Of a stretch of DNA of 64,000 bases, positions 50,510 through 62,625 are shown in pieces; the stretch's first letter is position 1, and the number at the start of each line of letters is the position of its first letter. Under the pieces are notes generated by a model. It ran no database searches. It was not told the DNA's origin and was given only the letters and a program-made list of their open reading frames with translations. Source of the DNA: Aldrovandia affinis (Eukaryota > Chordata > Actinopteri > Notacanthiformes > Halosauridae); assembly GCA_029706075.1 (NCBI GenBank), contig JAINUG010000037.1:309501-373500 (forward strand), read 5' to 3'. The translations under genes were made by a program, and so were the position numbers.

Positions 50510-50733
50510 GCAGTGTAGTGTAATGGTTAGGGAGCTGGGCTTGTAACTCAGAGGTTGCAGGTTCAGTTCCCAGGTGGGGCACTGCTGTTGTACCCTTGAG
50601 CAAGGTACTTAACCTGAATTGCTTCAGTAAAAATATCCAGCTGTATAAATGGATTGTATGTAAAGAAATGTAAACTGTGTAAGTCACTCTGGATAAGAGC
50701 GTCTGCTAAATTCCTAAAAATGTAAAATGTAAT
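50510..50733 (+). mobile_element. V-SINE
   Basis: GTAGTGTAATGGTTAGGGAG head, GGTTCAGTTCC B-box, CAAGGTACTTAACCTGAATT core, ATATCCAGCTGTATAAATGG and the tail GTAAGTCACTCTGGATAAGA are all present. It is the best preserved of the three V-SINEs. Confidence 0.9.
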
Positions 50734-53689
50734 TATTGTGAGGGTGTGTGGGTGCAAGCTGGGACCCTTCCCTCGGAGGAGAGCATGCCTGGTAAGGGTT
50801 TTGCACCTGGTGTCAAAGTGTGGTAGCTCTGCTGAAGGGCGAACACTGTGTGCCAGGAGAACTCGGGGGAGAGAATGTTGTTATTCATGTGCTGGGCTAT
50901 GGGAAGGAGAGAGCTTGCTGGCAGCCAGGAGAGGTTACTGAGCACAGGTGAAAATGACTGTCACAAATCTCGAGCCCCTTCCACTGACGGCGATGACAAC
51001 GATGAAGACGATGGGGACGGGAAGAAGGAGGGTGGCGATCGTGATTACGATAACATTTTGTTCAAACACAAGTAACATGGACTAATATGAGCGTTCTTGC
51101 CTGGCGATGGTGGAGATAACAGTTGTGATTTAGACGTGGCTCGGTAAAAGGAACCGCAGCAGCTGTCTTCGCAGCACAGCCCTGCCAAGTCTTAAGCATG
51201 TCGGCCAGTCCACTGTTATCCAGGGGGATTTTACCACTCGCATCTGTTACTTGCCAGGCTTTTGATTGGCTTATTCCCTTTGTTCTTTTTTTGAAATGGC
51301 TTGTTGCATAACGCTCCGTTCTCTGTGCGAGGCGGAGGCCTGTTTGTCTCGGGCTGAGGAGTGTGTGCGAGACAGCATTCACACAGGGTTGCATGGCTGC
51401 ACTGCCCCTGATTAGGCCATAGGCCTCCGTTGCTGAGGTCGTAAAAGCGGCTCGGTGGTTGTGTGGGGATCCCAGCATCAGGGAGAAACATCTGTTCAGT
51501 GCCCCCACAATGCCTCCCGAATTCTGACTGTAAACCTAATCTAGATCTACATTGTTTTTTTAACATTGTTCGACATGCACAAGGAGGGGAGGTGCCACCT
51601 GTAATGCCTCTCCAGGCTGAGGTTTGAAACAGCTGGTAATGTTCTTAGCGCAAGATGTTAACGCCGCGGGGGAGCTGCCAGATGTGGTGTGTGCTCAGAA
51701 TGCATCGCGGGAGAGATACGGTACATGCTTTTGAGTGAAGGTATAATCACTTCCTTCCTAGTCTAACCGACTCTCTCCTCAGCATTAGTGGTTTGGACCA
51801 GTTTTCTCATTTACTACTTTACATCAGTAGTTTTTTTATGAGCTTCTGTCATTCATCTTGATTTAATATCATGCAAATGTTATTCAGAGAGTGCTTGCTT
51901 GGCATTATCATATTATGGATTGTATGCAGTCAAAAGGCTCTTGAATTTTCAAGGAGGAATCTTATTTTCATGATATTGTACTGTGCTTGGATCTGTGTTC
52001 AACAAAGCGATGAAAGACAGATATTACATGCATTTATTCAACTCTTAAAACCGCGACAGTGTTGGTTTTCTCTAAACCAAAGCAATGGCAAGCAAGAGGG
52101 TAGCCGTGATTAAAATCTTTGTTCGTTTCAATTTGCTTCTTCTCATCTTCTCACGAAAGCTGATTGACTCCCATTTTCTGTCTTTTCTTTTGCTCTCCAG
52201 ACTCTGCAGGTAACGTCTGCATTTTTGCACTTCCCTCAGAAGTATCCTAATTTTCCACTCCTGGAAAGGAAAGTGTTTGACTGCCTTCTTCTTGGCAACA
52301 CATCAGAGCAAAATGAAAACAATAATATATCAAGGAAACCCGTGAGGACTGTCGTCCTTCAGATTATTGAGTCGAGAGTGATATTGCCTTTGCAATACAG
52401 ATAATAAACAGAACACTTTTGTTCTGAGTAGTTTGAGGTATTTTGGTTGTTGCTCTGGCCTTTTTTTGTAGACTGAGAACAGACCTGAAGTATACCTTTG
52501 GAAAGTGCTAATGGGTGATGTGTGTCAGTATTGTTTCTGAGGTAAGCATATGCCAGCATATCTTCCCTGCTAGATCAATTGTTGCTCTTTTGTTTGGATA
52601 TTGCCATTACCAGTAGGTTATTCATTTGTCCCAGTCTAGTCCGACAACTGATGACGCAAGGGGAAATCGACTTTTGAGGTACAAGTTACTAAAATGTCAT
52701 GGTTTGAGAAGCAATATCTTGTATTTATTTTCTTCTAATAATTTGTCTTTGACATGTATCCATACCATAGCAACATATTCAAATTAAAGAAAGTCAATAT
52801 CAGGATTTCAATATGAAATGATTAATCCTGTGAGTAAAGAGTAGAGTTAATATTGCAAATAAGGACAAATAAGATTGTTTAGTTGCATTGATAATTCATT
52901 AGCTGTAGATTTTCTGCAGTTATTTTCTTGTCACAAACTGTAATACAATGTACTTACATTTTGGTAAAAATCCTCCAATTCAAGTTTATTTTTGTATCAA
53001 TAAGTAAATATATGACACCCTGTGAGGATTCTGCCCACTCTTGACCAGAAAGGGACAAGCTAGGAAAATATTTTCCAATACCAGAACCATTCAAATTGCA
53101 GCATTTGTGGGGTTACACCAGCTCATCCCCCCCAAAAAAAAGAGTATCGAGGGGAGTCACATTAGTGGTGGTGGTTATAAATATTATTTATTGGACAATA
53201 ACTAAAGTGAAGGATGCTTCCTGCTTCTTTTAAACCTGCTTGTTTTTGTTACTTTTCAAAGTCTGACACCTTTGAAACAGTTAATTGCCTGTAGGAAGAG
53301 AGATGATGAAAACATTGAAATTGATTGTCTGGATGTTACAAGGATGGAATACCTTTTGTTGTTTTGGGAAAACACAAACCCTCGGTTGTGACTTACACAA
53401 TGTGAGTCATGTGCCTCTTGTAGTACAGTCCTCATCAATCTCCCTATTGTCTGTGCAGCTGTTTGTAACAGTATCCCCTCTGTCTGTGCTCTCAAATGGA
53501 CAAAAACAATCAAGTAAACTTATGGGGCCTCTGGGGTGTTTCCAGCGAAAGCCCTCATCCTTGCCACAGCAACACGCCCCATGGTCCAACATCCAGTCCT
53601 GACCGTGCCAGTGCCCACTGTGGTTGGACTCCCTTAGGGTATTGAAGAATTACAAAAAAAGATTGTAGTTTCCCGCACATCATCACACA
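50734..53689. other. Intergenic or intronic sequence without recognised gene
   Basis: A short GA/GAT-rich simple stretch lies at 50985-51045 and a C/A-rich spot near 53128-53145. A possible 9-base exon sits at 52201-52209. ORFs here lack domains. Confidence 0.35.
52201..52209 (+). other. Candidate 9-base microexon
   Basis: A long pyrimidine tract (TCTTTTCTTTTGCTCTCCAG) ends at 52200. Nine bases (ACTCTGCAG) follow, then GTAACG. The size keeps phase. It could equally be an acceptor pair with a chance GT. Confidence 0.2.
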
Positions 53690-53843
53690 GGTTTTGTGTG
53701 GCTCAGTTGGTGGAGCATGGCGTTGGCAACGCTTAGGTCGTGGGTTCAATTCTCACTGGGACCACATATACTGAAAAACGTCTGCATTCACTACTGTAAG
53801 TCGCTTTGGATAAAAGCATCTGCTAAATGGCATATATTATATA
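53690..53843 (+). mobile_element. tRNA-derived SINE (family B)
   Basis: TGTGTGGCTCAGTTGGTGGA, B-box GGTTCAATTCT, CCACATATACTGAAAAACG and tail GTAAGTCGCTTTGGATAAA. It is full length, followed by a short ATATT run. Confidence 0.85.
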
Positions 53844-54949
53844 TATTATATTATATTGTATTAGGAACACAGTCTGAACGATCAGGGGACTGCCTGTGCA
53901 TAGTACAGTCCTCCAACATAACACCAGCGCAACGCTGGAGGACACATGCCTGTCCGCGCTCTTCCGAATGAACAGAGGACATTGTGGCAGTGGGACAGAC
54001 TAACGGGGAGGATAACACACAAGATAAAAAATTATAACTGGAGAACATGTCATCGTGAGAATCATGAAACACGGATGGAAATTGTTGTATTTCCATAAAA
54101 TGTAAAAATGTAATGTAAAAATGAAATGTAAATGTAAATGTTGTGGGCTCTGTCTGTCCTTCTGACAAATGCTGAGATGGCTACTCAATTGGTTATCTTT
54201 ACAGAATGTGGGCTTGTAGGCTAACAGACCTTTCCAGGGCAGCTGGAGTTAAATGACTCTTTTCTTTACCTGGTCATTTGACTTATGTTGTTTCACTGCT
54301 TATTAATTCAGCTGAAGGTGTTTATTTTGTAACACATGCCCCTCCCCCATGTTGAAGCAACACCAGTAGAGACAGTCTACCTATCTGCTGCCATTTTCAA
54401 AAATGTGCTGTTGTGGGTGGGGGTCTCTTATTCCCACATTTGGCCTTGTCACTTAGACAGAATGAATTCTGTTATTTAATTTCCTAAGCCGTAAGTAATC
54501 TAAATTCAGATTTCTTCACCTTGATGCACGGGGCTATGCTCAATTCAGAATCTGTGATGAGATTTGTGAGCCACTTGTTATATTAATCCCTGAGCATTTC
54601 CATTTAAATGAAGTAGCTATTTTTTTGCAAGAGGTTGGGGCATTTTGTCATTTTGTGGAAAAAAACCAAAAACATGTAAAAAATGTAAATGATTTTTTCC
54701 CCCTCATTCATAGACTGATATATGTGTGCATTTGTTCAAGCAATTGAGGAATATATTCCAAACAAAAAGTATTTACGTGGATCCCGTAATTAGTTTAACG
54801 TTTTGTAGAAATCCTATGATAATTTATTTCACATTAATATTGGAAAGCAGTGGACCTTTGATAACTCCTATGATAACTTTGAGGGTGATGGTGAATGTTG
54901 TTCAGAGTGACCTGGAACGTAATAGAAAGCTCCAGAACTGAATGTACAG
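53844..54949. other. Intergenic sequence, nothing recognised
   Basis: It includes a run of AATGTAAAAATG-type units near 54098-54142, like the 3' end of the shared SINE tail. Otherwise it is unique AT-rich sequence without gene signals. Confidence 0.4.
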
Positions 54950-55110
54950 ACATTTTTCCATTAAGAAAAGGTTACCATTACAAATGCAATTAAGCATGCA
55001 GGTGCTGCGCTCCTACGGTCATTAATTTTACGCCCTAATTTGAATTAGTTGCCTAAAGCCGGATTTTGATTTACTTACCATACCTTTTGAATGCAGCAAA
55101 ACACATTTCA
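54950..55110. promoter_or_regulatory. Putative conserved noncoding element
   Basis: Unique sequence with ATGCAATTAAGCATGCAGGT, GGTCATTAATTTTACG and CTAATTTGAATTAGTTG, the last a near-palindromic homeobox-like site. It has no coding frame. The call is by texture only. Confidence 0.3.
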
Positions 55111-55399
55111 CTGTTGCATTTAGGTGGTGCATCTCCTCTCTGCATTAACAATGTGGGACATGGTAGAATTAAAGCATAGGAATGATTGCTTATCTGTTCC
55201 CAAGTGATACACCCTTCTTTACCCACCATCTGTACGCGCGTGTGTGTCAGCATGTTACCTTGATATACTTTCTCTCTTCTCTGAATCCTTGTATGATGAG
55301 ATGAGAGATTACACATTTATGTGTGCGTGCCTCTGTCATTATTAGCTAATGTACATCTTCAATTTATGCAGCAGACCAACTGTCAGCTTTGTAATCCAT

Positions 55400-55800
55400 T
55401 ATCCATGTTCACCGGTCTCATTCGACTTCGAAAGGCCGCAGGTGAAATATGCGTCTCTCGACGTTTTCGACATCTGCGACTTGAATTCCATTAATTCATG
55501 TCCCTTTTTAATACGTATTATATTTAGGAAGAGACTAAATAGAGATATTAAATGTGGTCGGTGTCACTTACCTAGCGAGCGGGGCTTCTGAAGGACTTTG
55601 ATTTATGGGTGGGTAAGGAGTTTCACTTGGATGAATACCGGATTGATTTTTTTTCGTGTCGATTGTGGCATATTCACTGGCTCAGATCCTTGCTCTCGGT
55701 TCACATTCCAAAGATTTTGAATCCTCTCCATATCGTATTTAGGTCACGGTGGAATTTGGGCCTGGCTATAAAAAAGGTTATCTTTAATAATCCCAGATAA
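55400..55800. promoter_or_regulatory. Putative conserved noncoding element
   Basis: Unique sequence with several CpGs (TCTCTCGACGTTTTCGACAT) beside AATTCCATTAATTCATG and a GGCTATAAAAAAGG string near 55763. It has no repeat similarity and no recognised protein. Confidence 0.28.
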
Positions 55801-55939
55801 AATATTCTTTCTGTATGAATTCACCCATGAATTCTTGCTTTTCACAGCTGTTTCGGATTCTACATTTTACAAGTGTCTCCTGAAGGGAAATGCATCAAGG
55901 TAACATTAGTTTTGTCACTCCGACCCCTGTCAGCACAGA

Positions 55940-56170
55940 CCTATGTAATCTTTGATAATAATTATCCTGCCAGATAATTATGCACGTTAAATGACGTGCC
56001 TCTAGATGCTAAAGTAGCTTCATAATAACATTCGGGCTGAGAATAGCATTGCATTGAGGCACAGTGCACCACATCATCACAAGAGTGGAGCACATTGCAG
56101 AAATGCAGCGTGGTAGTGCAGCTGATTACCGAGAAGCGTATTTTCAGCAATCTCGTATACACGGGGTGGC
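55940..56170. promoter_or_regulatory. Putative conserved noncoding element
   Basis: It begins TGATAATAATTATCCTGCCA then GATAATTATGCACG, which resembles the GATAATTATGCAGATAATG block at 47157-47177. It includes TTAAATGACGTGCC (CRE-like TGACGT) and shows no repeat signature. Confidence 0.32.
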
Positions 56171-56460
56171 GGGTTGATTAATTTTACAGGAAATATTAAA
56201 GTGATTGCACTCGTTATACACTCTTAAAGTATTGCTATTGTATCACCTTGTTATTTCCCCCCATACAGGGCTGTGGCTGTCTGATTCCCCAATCCCTCCC
56301 CTTCCTGCCTCATTGGGTCTATTTTTAGCTTTCATATTCGCGTAGTCCAGAAACTCTGGTTCAAAGCACGTGCCGACATGTGAAGGAGTGTGAATCAGAG
56401 TTTAGAGTAAATGAGTGATTAAGTCTGAAGTGCCAGCTGGGAGTTTGCTGTATGGCCTGC

Positions 56461-56515
56461 TCAGAGAGAGAGAGAGAGAAAGAAAGAGAAGGAGGGAGAG
56501 AAAGAGAGAGAGCTC
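56461..56515. repeat. (GA)n microsatellite
   Basis: An imperfect GAGAGA/GAAAGA run. It lies inside a mixed unique stretch (56270-56840) with no other feature recognised. Confidence 0.85.
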
Positions 56516-56840
56516 TGCATTTCGGTGCCTCTTCATCCTCACATCCTCCTGGAACGCACGCGGCACTCACCGAGAAACCTAATCCCGTGGGTTTACTGAT
56601 TCACTTCTGCTCCCATTTCTTCTACTTTGTAACAGGAGGACGGTGTTCATTGGTTGCAGCTAAAAGGAAAAAAATGCGACGAAGAACTTTGCTAACTTCA
56701 GATTAATCCGTATTGCACGGTGTCATCTTTAAAGCAGCTCAGAGCCAACGTTTAACAATGTCAGCTCAGCTGCGCCATTATGTGCCCCTCGGAAATTCCA
56801 GTTTCCAACTTCACATCGTTTATAAGGTGAAGAACTGGAT

Positions 56841-57949
56841 TTTTGATAAAGCTTGAGCTACTTGGTGTACTAGAGAATTGTATTTATTATTTATTTCGTT
56901 GCAGCAGAGCAGTTTGCAAGGTCTTAAATGGGACGATACATGTAGCGTATATCAAAAGAGCTACGTGAACAAAGACGTGGCTACAGAATGGGCATATGAG
57001 CCATGAATTATGCGATGGAGCACACAGCCAGTTAGACAAGCATAAACCTTAGTGAAAGCAGTACTTTTAGTCTTTGCATTTCTGTCTGTTTTTGTGTTAT
57101 TTTGGGAGTTTATTCTGAAAATATACCTGAATATATATTTTTCTATGGTCATAGGGGCTACTTGGAAATATTGATGATGGAGTGAGATTTCAGTAATCCC
57201 ATAATGGGTGCAGCTACCCTGTGCTGTCAATCAATGACTGGTGTAAACCGATCAAAAACTATGCTTCAAGAGCAAAGAGTCACTGATTTTAGTTATAGCT
57301 CCATTGATCTTGGGACTTATGAGTCCCGACTTTGTCATAAGTACTTGTAAACTACCTGTGCGTTCTGTAGAAGAGACTCTGTTCAGCACCACGGAGAGTT
57401 CATTTCAGGATTTATGTAGCGAATGAGTCAGAACTATGAGTGTGGATTTGCATTCAAGTCATGGAATTGGGCTCATAGTGTCGTACTGGGGGATCATTAA
57501 TGCCATCTGACGAGTAATTCTAGATATCACAGCACCAGTGGCTGTAATGCCCCCAGAGCAAAGAGATTATCTTTTAAGACTTTCGACTGAGTGCGCTTTC
57601 TGTTTCTGTTGCGGCCCGCGGAAACAGTACGCCACGAGCAACAGTCGCGATCTACAGTAGCTACACACTTCTGTTGTTTCCGTGTCCCTTCGTGTTTGTA
57701 ATTGCCCTAAAAGTCAATTATACGTGAGTCTGTCAGGATTAGGCCTCCAGGCCTCTGCTAAGTGTCTGCTTCGGTGCTGATTGTCTGAATGTGTTTCCTC
57801 CTCTTTGGCCTTGACTCCGAGCACTTATGCACTTTTCGTTTTGCGTGCGTCACAGTGTCTAAGACTACCTGGAACATCGCGTAACGAATGCGAAATTAGA
57901 ACGGGTGGTGTGTTTCAGGTGATGACAGCGGTGGTGAAGGAGGGGGGGA
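56841..57949. other. Intergenic sequence, nothing recognised
   Basis: Unique, AT-leaning sequence with a CpG cluster near 57610-57660. No gene, repeat element or strong regulatory motif was identified. Confidence 0.35.
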
Positions 57950-58150
57950 AGTGCTGCGTGATTTAAAGGAGGGTGCGGCAGGTGGGGGGAATCGTATTCA
58001 GAGGTGTGGGGGTGATTTAAAGAGGTGTCGTGCAGAGAGCGGGTGATTTAAATTGGATGTTAAAGGGGGCTGGCTGAAGAGGGGGTGATAGCGATCTAAC
58101 GGGGGGACAATGGTGATCGAAACCGAGCTATGGGATCTAAAGGATGGTGT
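57950..58150. repeat. Degenerate G-rich minisatellite
   Basis: Three GTGATTTAAA cores (57958, 58012 and 58045 regions) are separated by G-rich linkers such as GGTGGGGGGAATCG. Later units decay to GTGATAGCGATCTAA and GTGATCGAAACC. Unit length is roughly 33-55 bases. Confidence 0.5.
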
Positions 58151-58680
58151 TGAGTTGAATTGAGTTGCGTTGAATCCTCACTCCACTGGCCAAGAGTCAG
58201 CATGCACCTTTCTTTCACCTTGTTTAGCATCTATGTCCCTGATGGTTTTGCATATTCCTCACCACAGGGGTAATTTCTGCTGATAAGCTGTCTTCAGTGG
58301 TGAGTTATTCTGTGTGGCACAAAGGGACACAGAGTTAAGTATGAAAAGATAATCGACAGCCCGGAGGAGAAGAATGTAAGGGAATTTGTGATTGATGTCT
58401 TTGCTGAGGGAATTTATGTCTATTGAGTGTAATGCCATTCCTTTGGAGAGGGCCATAAGTTACGCTGTTGAAAATGTTCCAGTACATTGCCAAAAAAGTG
58501 GCATTTCAAAAAGTGATAAATGGTGTCAGTCACGGTTGTGTTTCAAAACACTATTTTTGAACTCAGAATTCTGTATGGAACAGCAGTTTTTGGTGAAGGC
58601 AGGCTTAGCTGTAGCCTATACCTGGGCAAACCAAGAATACCTTTTGTTTCTTTCACAAACCATTAGATGATATGTATTAT

Positions 58681-58783
58681 GTGTATGTGTGTGCGTGCAT
58701 GGAAGTGTGCACGTGTGTGTGTATGCAGTGAGTGCATGTGTGTGTGGAATGCATGCTCGAGTGTGTGTGTGTGTGTGTGTATG
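58681..58783. repeat. (TG)n-rich microsatellite
   Basis: An interrupted TGTG tract with GCATG interruptions. The overlapping Cys/Val-rich ORF is an artefact of the repeat. Confidence 0.85.
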
Positions 58784-59469
58784 TGTTTTCCAGTTATTTA
58801 ATCTTCATGAGAATAAACTGATAATAGGCCAAAGTGAGCTGGCAGAAATTAGTTTACCCTCTTATTTTGCCAGAAAAATTGTTCTAATGATATGGAGGAA
58901 GCCATTAAACACAGATGAGAATGGGTTTTTGCCTCTGAGTGTTTCCATACAACACTGCAGTTGCCTCCCATAGAGAAGTATGGCAATTGAAGGATAATAA
59001 ATCAATAAATCGATCAATAAATAAATGAATGAATGAAGTGAAAACACCAGAAAAGAACGTACATCAGAGAGAACAGGGGTATTTTGAAGCGTGTGCGTTT
59101 CTGATACCTGACGTGCGTGTCAAACACCACTGGTTCAAGTGCTGAGGAAGAGCGGCCGACGGCTGATCTGAGGGGACTGGAGCTAATGTCGTTTAAAACC
59201 CGGAGGAGATCAAGCAAACCAGCCAAAAAGGAAACCGCGGTGCGATGACTCTGTGTAACCACATTTTTTAAATCTCTTCACAAGGACGACGAGAAGAAGA
59301 GCGCTGTCGTGGCCGTCAAGACGCCGCCCTTGTGGTTGAGGGATTTAGCGAACCCCTTCGGGCTCATCTGTGGCGGCGAGGAGCGTGCTGGCGCACTCTA
59401 ACGACGTGATTAAAAGGAGCAATTGAAAGTTAAGAGGTAACGACTTTGAAATGACGGAAGAACGGGTGC

Positions 59470-59640
59470 GGGGGCACTGCAGAAGAGCGCTCACCCCGTT
59501 TGTCACCCTCTTAATGGCCGAGAGTCTGCCCTTATTAACGGCCGTTTCTAGCAGGCCTTGATGAAGGGACTGTTTCCTCTCCTTTAATTGGGCAGTTTTC
59601 CATATCAAAGTCAGTAATGGCTCATTCTTGGGACCGCAGA
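59470..59640. promoter_or_regulatory. Putative conserved noncoding element
   Basis: Unique sequence with CACCCTCTTAATGGCCGAGA, CTTATTAACGGCCG and CCTTTAATTGGGCAG. The related TTAATGGCCG and TTAACGGCCG words are about 20 bases apart. It has no coding frame. Confidence 0.32.
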
Positions 59641-60228
59641 GTTCGGGGTGGACAGTAGTGTGTGTACACGATGACCCTGTTCTACTTGCACTGGTTGAAC
59701 CTTCTGGATCATCACGGCATAGAAGCACAGAAGAGAAGTGAAGTCTCTCACTGCGGGCGGCTTCAGTACACTACTCCTAAATGTCTAAATCACACTTTGG
59801 GTGGTGTCTGTGTTCCAGTTAGAACACATAAGAATAACGTGTCCAAGATTACAGGAGCTGGAAGCACAATAATGCCACTTTCAGTAGGCTTCGAATGTGA
59901 CCTGCACCAAACTGGAAACGGATCGTTTCATTTTCAACAATGTTTTTAATTAGCGCTGCGCGTCCTTCACCCCACACCCGAAAACATCTCGTTGACTGGT
60001 CATCGAGTGATGTTCCAAAGCAACTTTACACAAGTCTATAATGTAGAAAGATGTCTTTTCGATGTTTTTCTTTGGACTGGAGGTTTTTTTACAAAATGTT
60101 GAGGGTTCAAGACAAAGTTGTGTATATCCTGAACACGGAAGGTTTGGTGGATGAAAGCCAGGAAAGGGATTGATCTATCTGAATAGCTCAGCAGGTTACT
60201 CCTGTCCATGCAACAGTGGAGCACTGTA

Positions 60229-60300
60229 ATATAATATATGCCATTTAGCAGACTCTTTTATCCAAAGCGACTTACAGTAATTAATGCATACATATCTCAG
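60229..60300 (-). mobile_element. SINE (family B) fragment
   Basis: Only the tail complement (CTTTTATCCAAAGCGACTTA) and part of the spacer (ATTAATGCATACATATCTCA) remain. The tRNA-like head is missing. Confidence 0.65.
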
Positions 60301-61900
60301 TACACTGCAGAGTATCACAAGGAAACTATAGGTAAACTATTCTGTATGGCATTCTAAATTGAAGTTGGATATTGCTTCCATATGTCAATCTTAATGGCAA
60401 ATGTGATTTCTCAATCCAAATACTATATCTCAATATAGAGTATAGGTATTTAATAGGTATGAATAGGTACTCAGTGTATACATTCGTATTTTAAATGCAT
60501 CATGAACAGTACAGTATACACATGTTCCAGTACGGGTCCACAGTGCATTGTGCAAAAGTCCCCATTTGGTAGTTTGCTGTATTTTTTGTTATTCCACATC
60601 GTGTTTATTGCAATGCAAATGTTGTTTCATTATGAATGGGTGAAGGACGTGGCATACAAATTTCAAAATAAAGCATCTAATTGAATTGACCTTTTGTTTT
60701 CCAGTTCGGTGAAGAGTGGCATTCAATGCCTATTGAAAGTGTCATTATGGTGGCATCAGCTCCTGTCCCTGTGACCCTGCGCATGTGATTCTGAAGTGTT
60801 ACTGGCAGCACTGCTGTATCTGGCACCCTTCCTCCGCCGTGATTTCTCTTTGTTGCACAAGAGTCGCTGCAATAGAGCAGCACTACCGCTGAATATTGAA
60901 TTGAGTCTGGAGGACGTTTCGAGAACCAAGAACTACAGCTGTGAGACTCGCCAGAGACGTCAGAATGTCAGAATTTCTCTGTCATCACCCCTTGACTAAA
61001 CATTGTCCTGTGGACTGGCACATTGAAGGTCACGATTAGGTTTATGTTCTATGTTCACACTCAACAATGCTTTAGCGTAAAAGCCTAACGGTACTGTGGC
61101 ATTAGGCCTCGGGTTTAAACATTGATATAATTCTCACTCATGCTTCCGGTTAGACCGACTGGAGTTCATCTCCAGGATCTGCGCTGAGGTGTGGATCGGG
61201 TCTGACGTGACAGGGATTTCAGTGGGGAATTCTGTGAGTGTCTGGTTGAGGCAGGAGGTGGAACAGCGAGGAATAAATGATATTTGGAGGGGGGGGTCAC
61301 TGTAGTGGTTTAAGAGAAGGGGTACGTGTGAGGGAGCAGAGGGGAGCACAGTGTGGGGAGTGTGCAGTGGCCTGCAGCAGAGTAATTCAGCGGGAGGGTG
61401 CTTGTGTGAATGGCAATCCCCCGCAGTACAGAAAAGGCTCTGCTAATGGTAGAAGAAGAGGCTGTGAAAGATGTTTCTCAGCCCGCTTTGCGTTCCCTGC
61501 TCCTGTAAGCATGGCGTGCTCGTTTCTCCCTACCAGCGCAAGCATTTCCCTCTCAGGAGACTGACTCACACAGCATTTACTGCAGCCTCAAAGGCTGCAG
61601 CCACATACTGCAGCCTTTATTCTGTAGACGTAACCAGTGGGTACCGTTTGTGAAGGCGTTGGCTGCGTGTTTGCGTATTTACCCGTTTTGGCCCACAGCA
61701 AAGACAGAAAAGGTGCACAGTTCCTCTTCAGGCCCAGTTCTTTTTTAGCAGGCTATTCTTTTTCTAAGCTTGCTTTATTTTGTTATTTTGATATTGAGAT
61801 ATAACGCCCAGAGCTGCCATTATTAAAATATACAGCAGATGATTAAAATGGTAATATTCAACACCAGATGACAATATTAGGAACTGCAATGCTTGAGCTA
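60301..61900. other. Intergenic sequence, nothing recognised
   Basis: Unique sequence. ORFs on both strands around 61134-61564 have no recognisable domain and are G-rich simple-sequence driven. Confidence 0.35.
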
Positions 61901-61919
61901 AATTGGGCCAGTGTGTGAG

Positions 61920-62500
61920 CTATCCGGCTCTTGCAGCGACAATGCCCAGAGACAATAGCGGGACTGCTGATGCTCAGTGTGCTAACACACTCTCATCATG
62001 GCCCCACACTCCCTGTGAACATGACCCGGTTCATCCAATGTTGGATATTAGTGGGTATGATTGGTGATGGTCATGATCAGGACTTTAGAGTAGCCCAATG
62101 CTTAGTGTGCTTTTCTCTTTAGCAAACAACAGATGACTAAGGACCAACCTGGAAGACTTCTGGTAGGCCATTGATGGTAACCAACCTTGGAGCAACCTTG
62201 TTGGCCCTTTGAGGTGTTAATGAGCAACCGTAAAACGGTTTAAAGGCCACCATTGGGCCAGCCAGTACGTGTTTATTGGGGCTGTCCCCTGTCCCCTGAC
62301 AGCCCTCCTGACAAAGCCAGCGACTGACACTTACTATCCTGGCTTGTTTCTAAGCCTCCACCTGCTCTATAAGCCCTAATTGTTCTTGGCTGTCAGAAAG
62401 TATGATCGTTTGATGGGTCGACATACAAATGAGAGACATTTGCTCTTTAATCTTTCTGGCAGTGAGCGGTTACGGCCGTTTGTCAGGATTTGGCTAAAGA
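61920..62500. promoter_or_regulatory. Putative conserved noncoding element cluster
   Basis: Unique sequence with ACAATGCCCAGAGACAATAG (paired SOX-like ACAAT sites), GTGTTAATGAGCAACC, a run with CTGTCCCCTGTCCCCTGACA, AGCCCTAATTGTTCTTGGCT and GCTCTTTAATCTTTCTGGC. It shows no repeat or coding signature. The call is by texture only. Confidence 0.28.
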
Positions 62501-62573
62501 TCAGGGATCGTTTCACGTTGTGAGAGCCGGGTCCAATCTTGTCTCTCAGCTGCCAGGAGCACAGGCTGTGCTC

Positions 62574-62625
62574 TATCTCTCTCTCACTCTCTCTCTCACA
62601 CACACACACACGCACAAACACACAC
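62574..62625. repeat. (CT)n(CA)n microsatellite
   Basis: A CTCTCT run passes into CACACA and ACACGCACAAACACACAC. Confidence 0.85.

Noticed and set aside
50848-51075. Asp-rich small ORF
   Set aside because: The acidic end comes from a GAT/GAC simple repeat. There is no domain or splice context.
55755-55775. GGCTATAAAAAAGG as a TATA box
   Set aside because: No following exon, CpG rise or splice donor supports a promoter.
58689-58973. Cys/Val-rich ORF
   Set aside because: It is a translation of a TG microsatellite.
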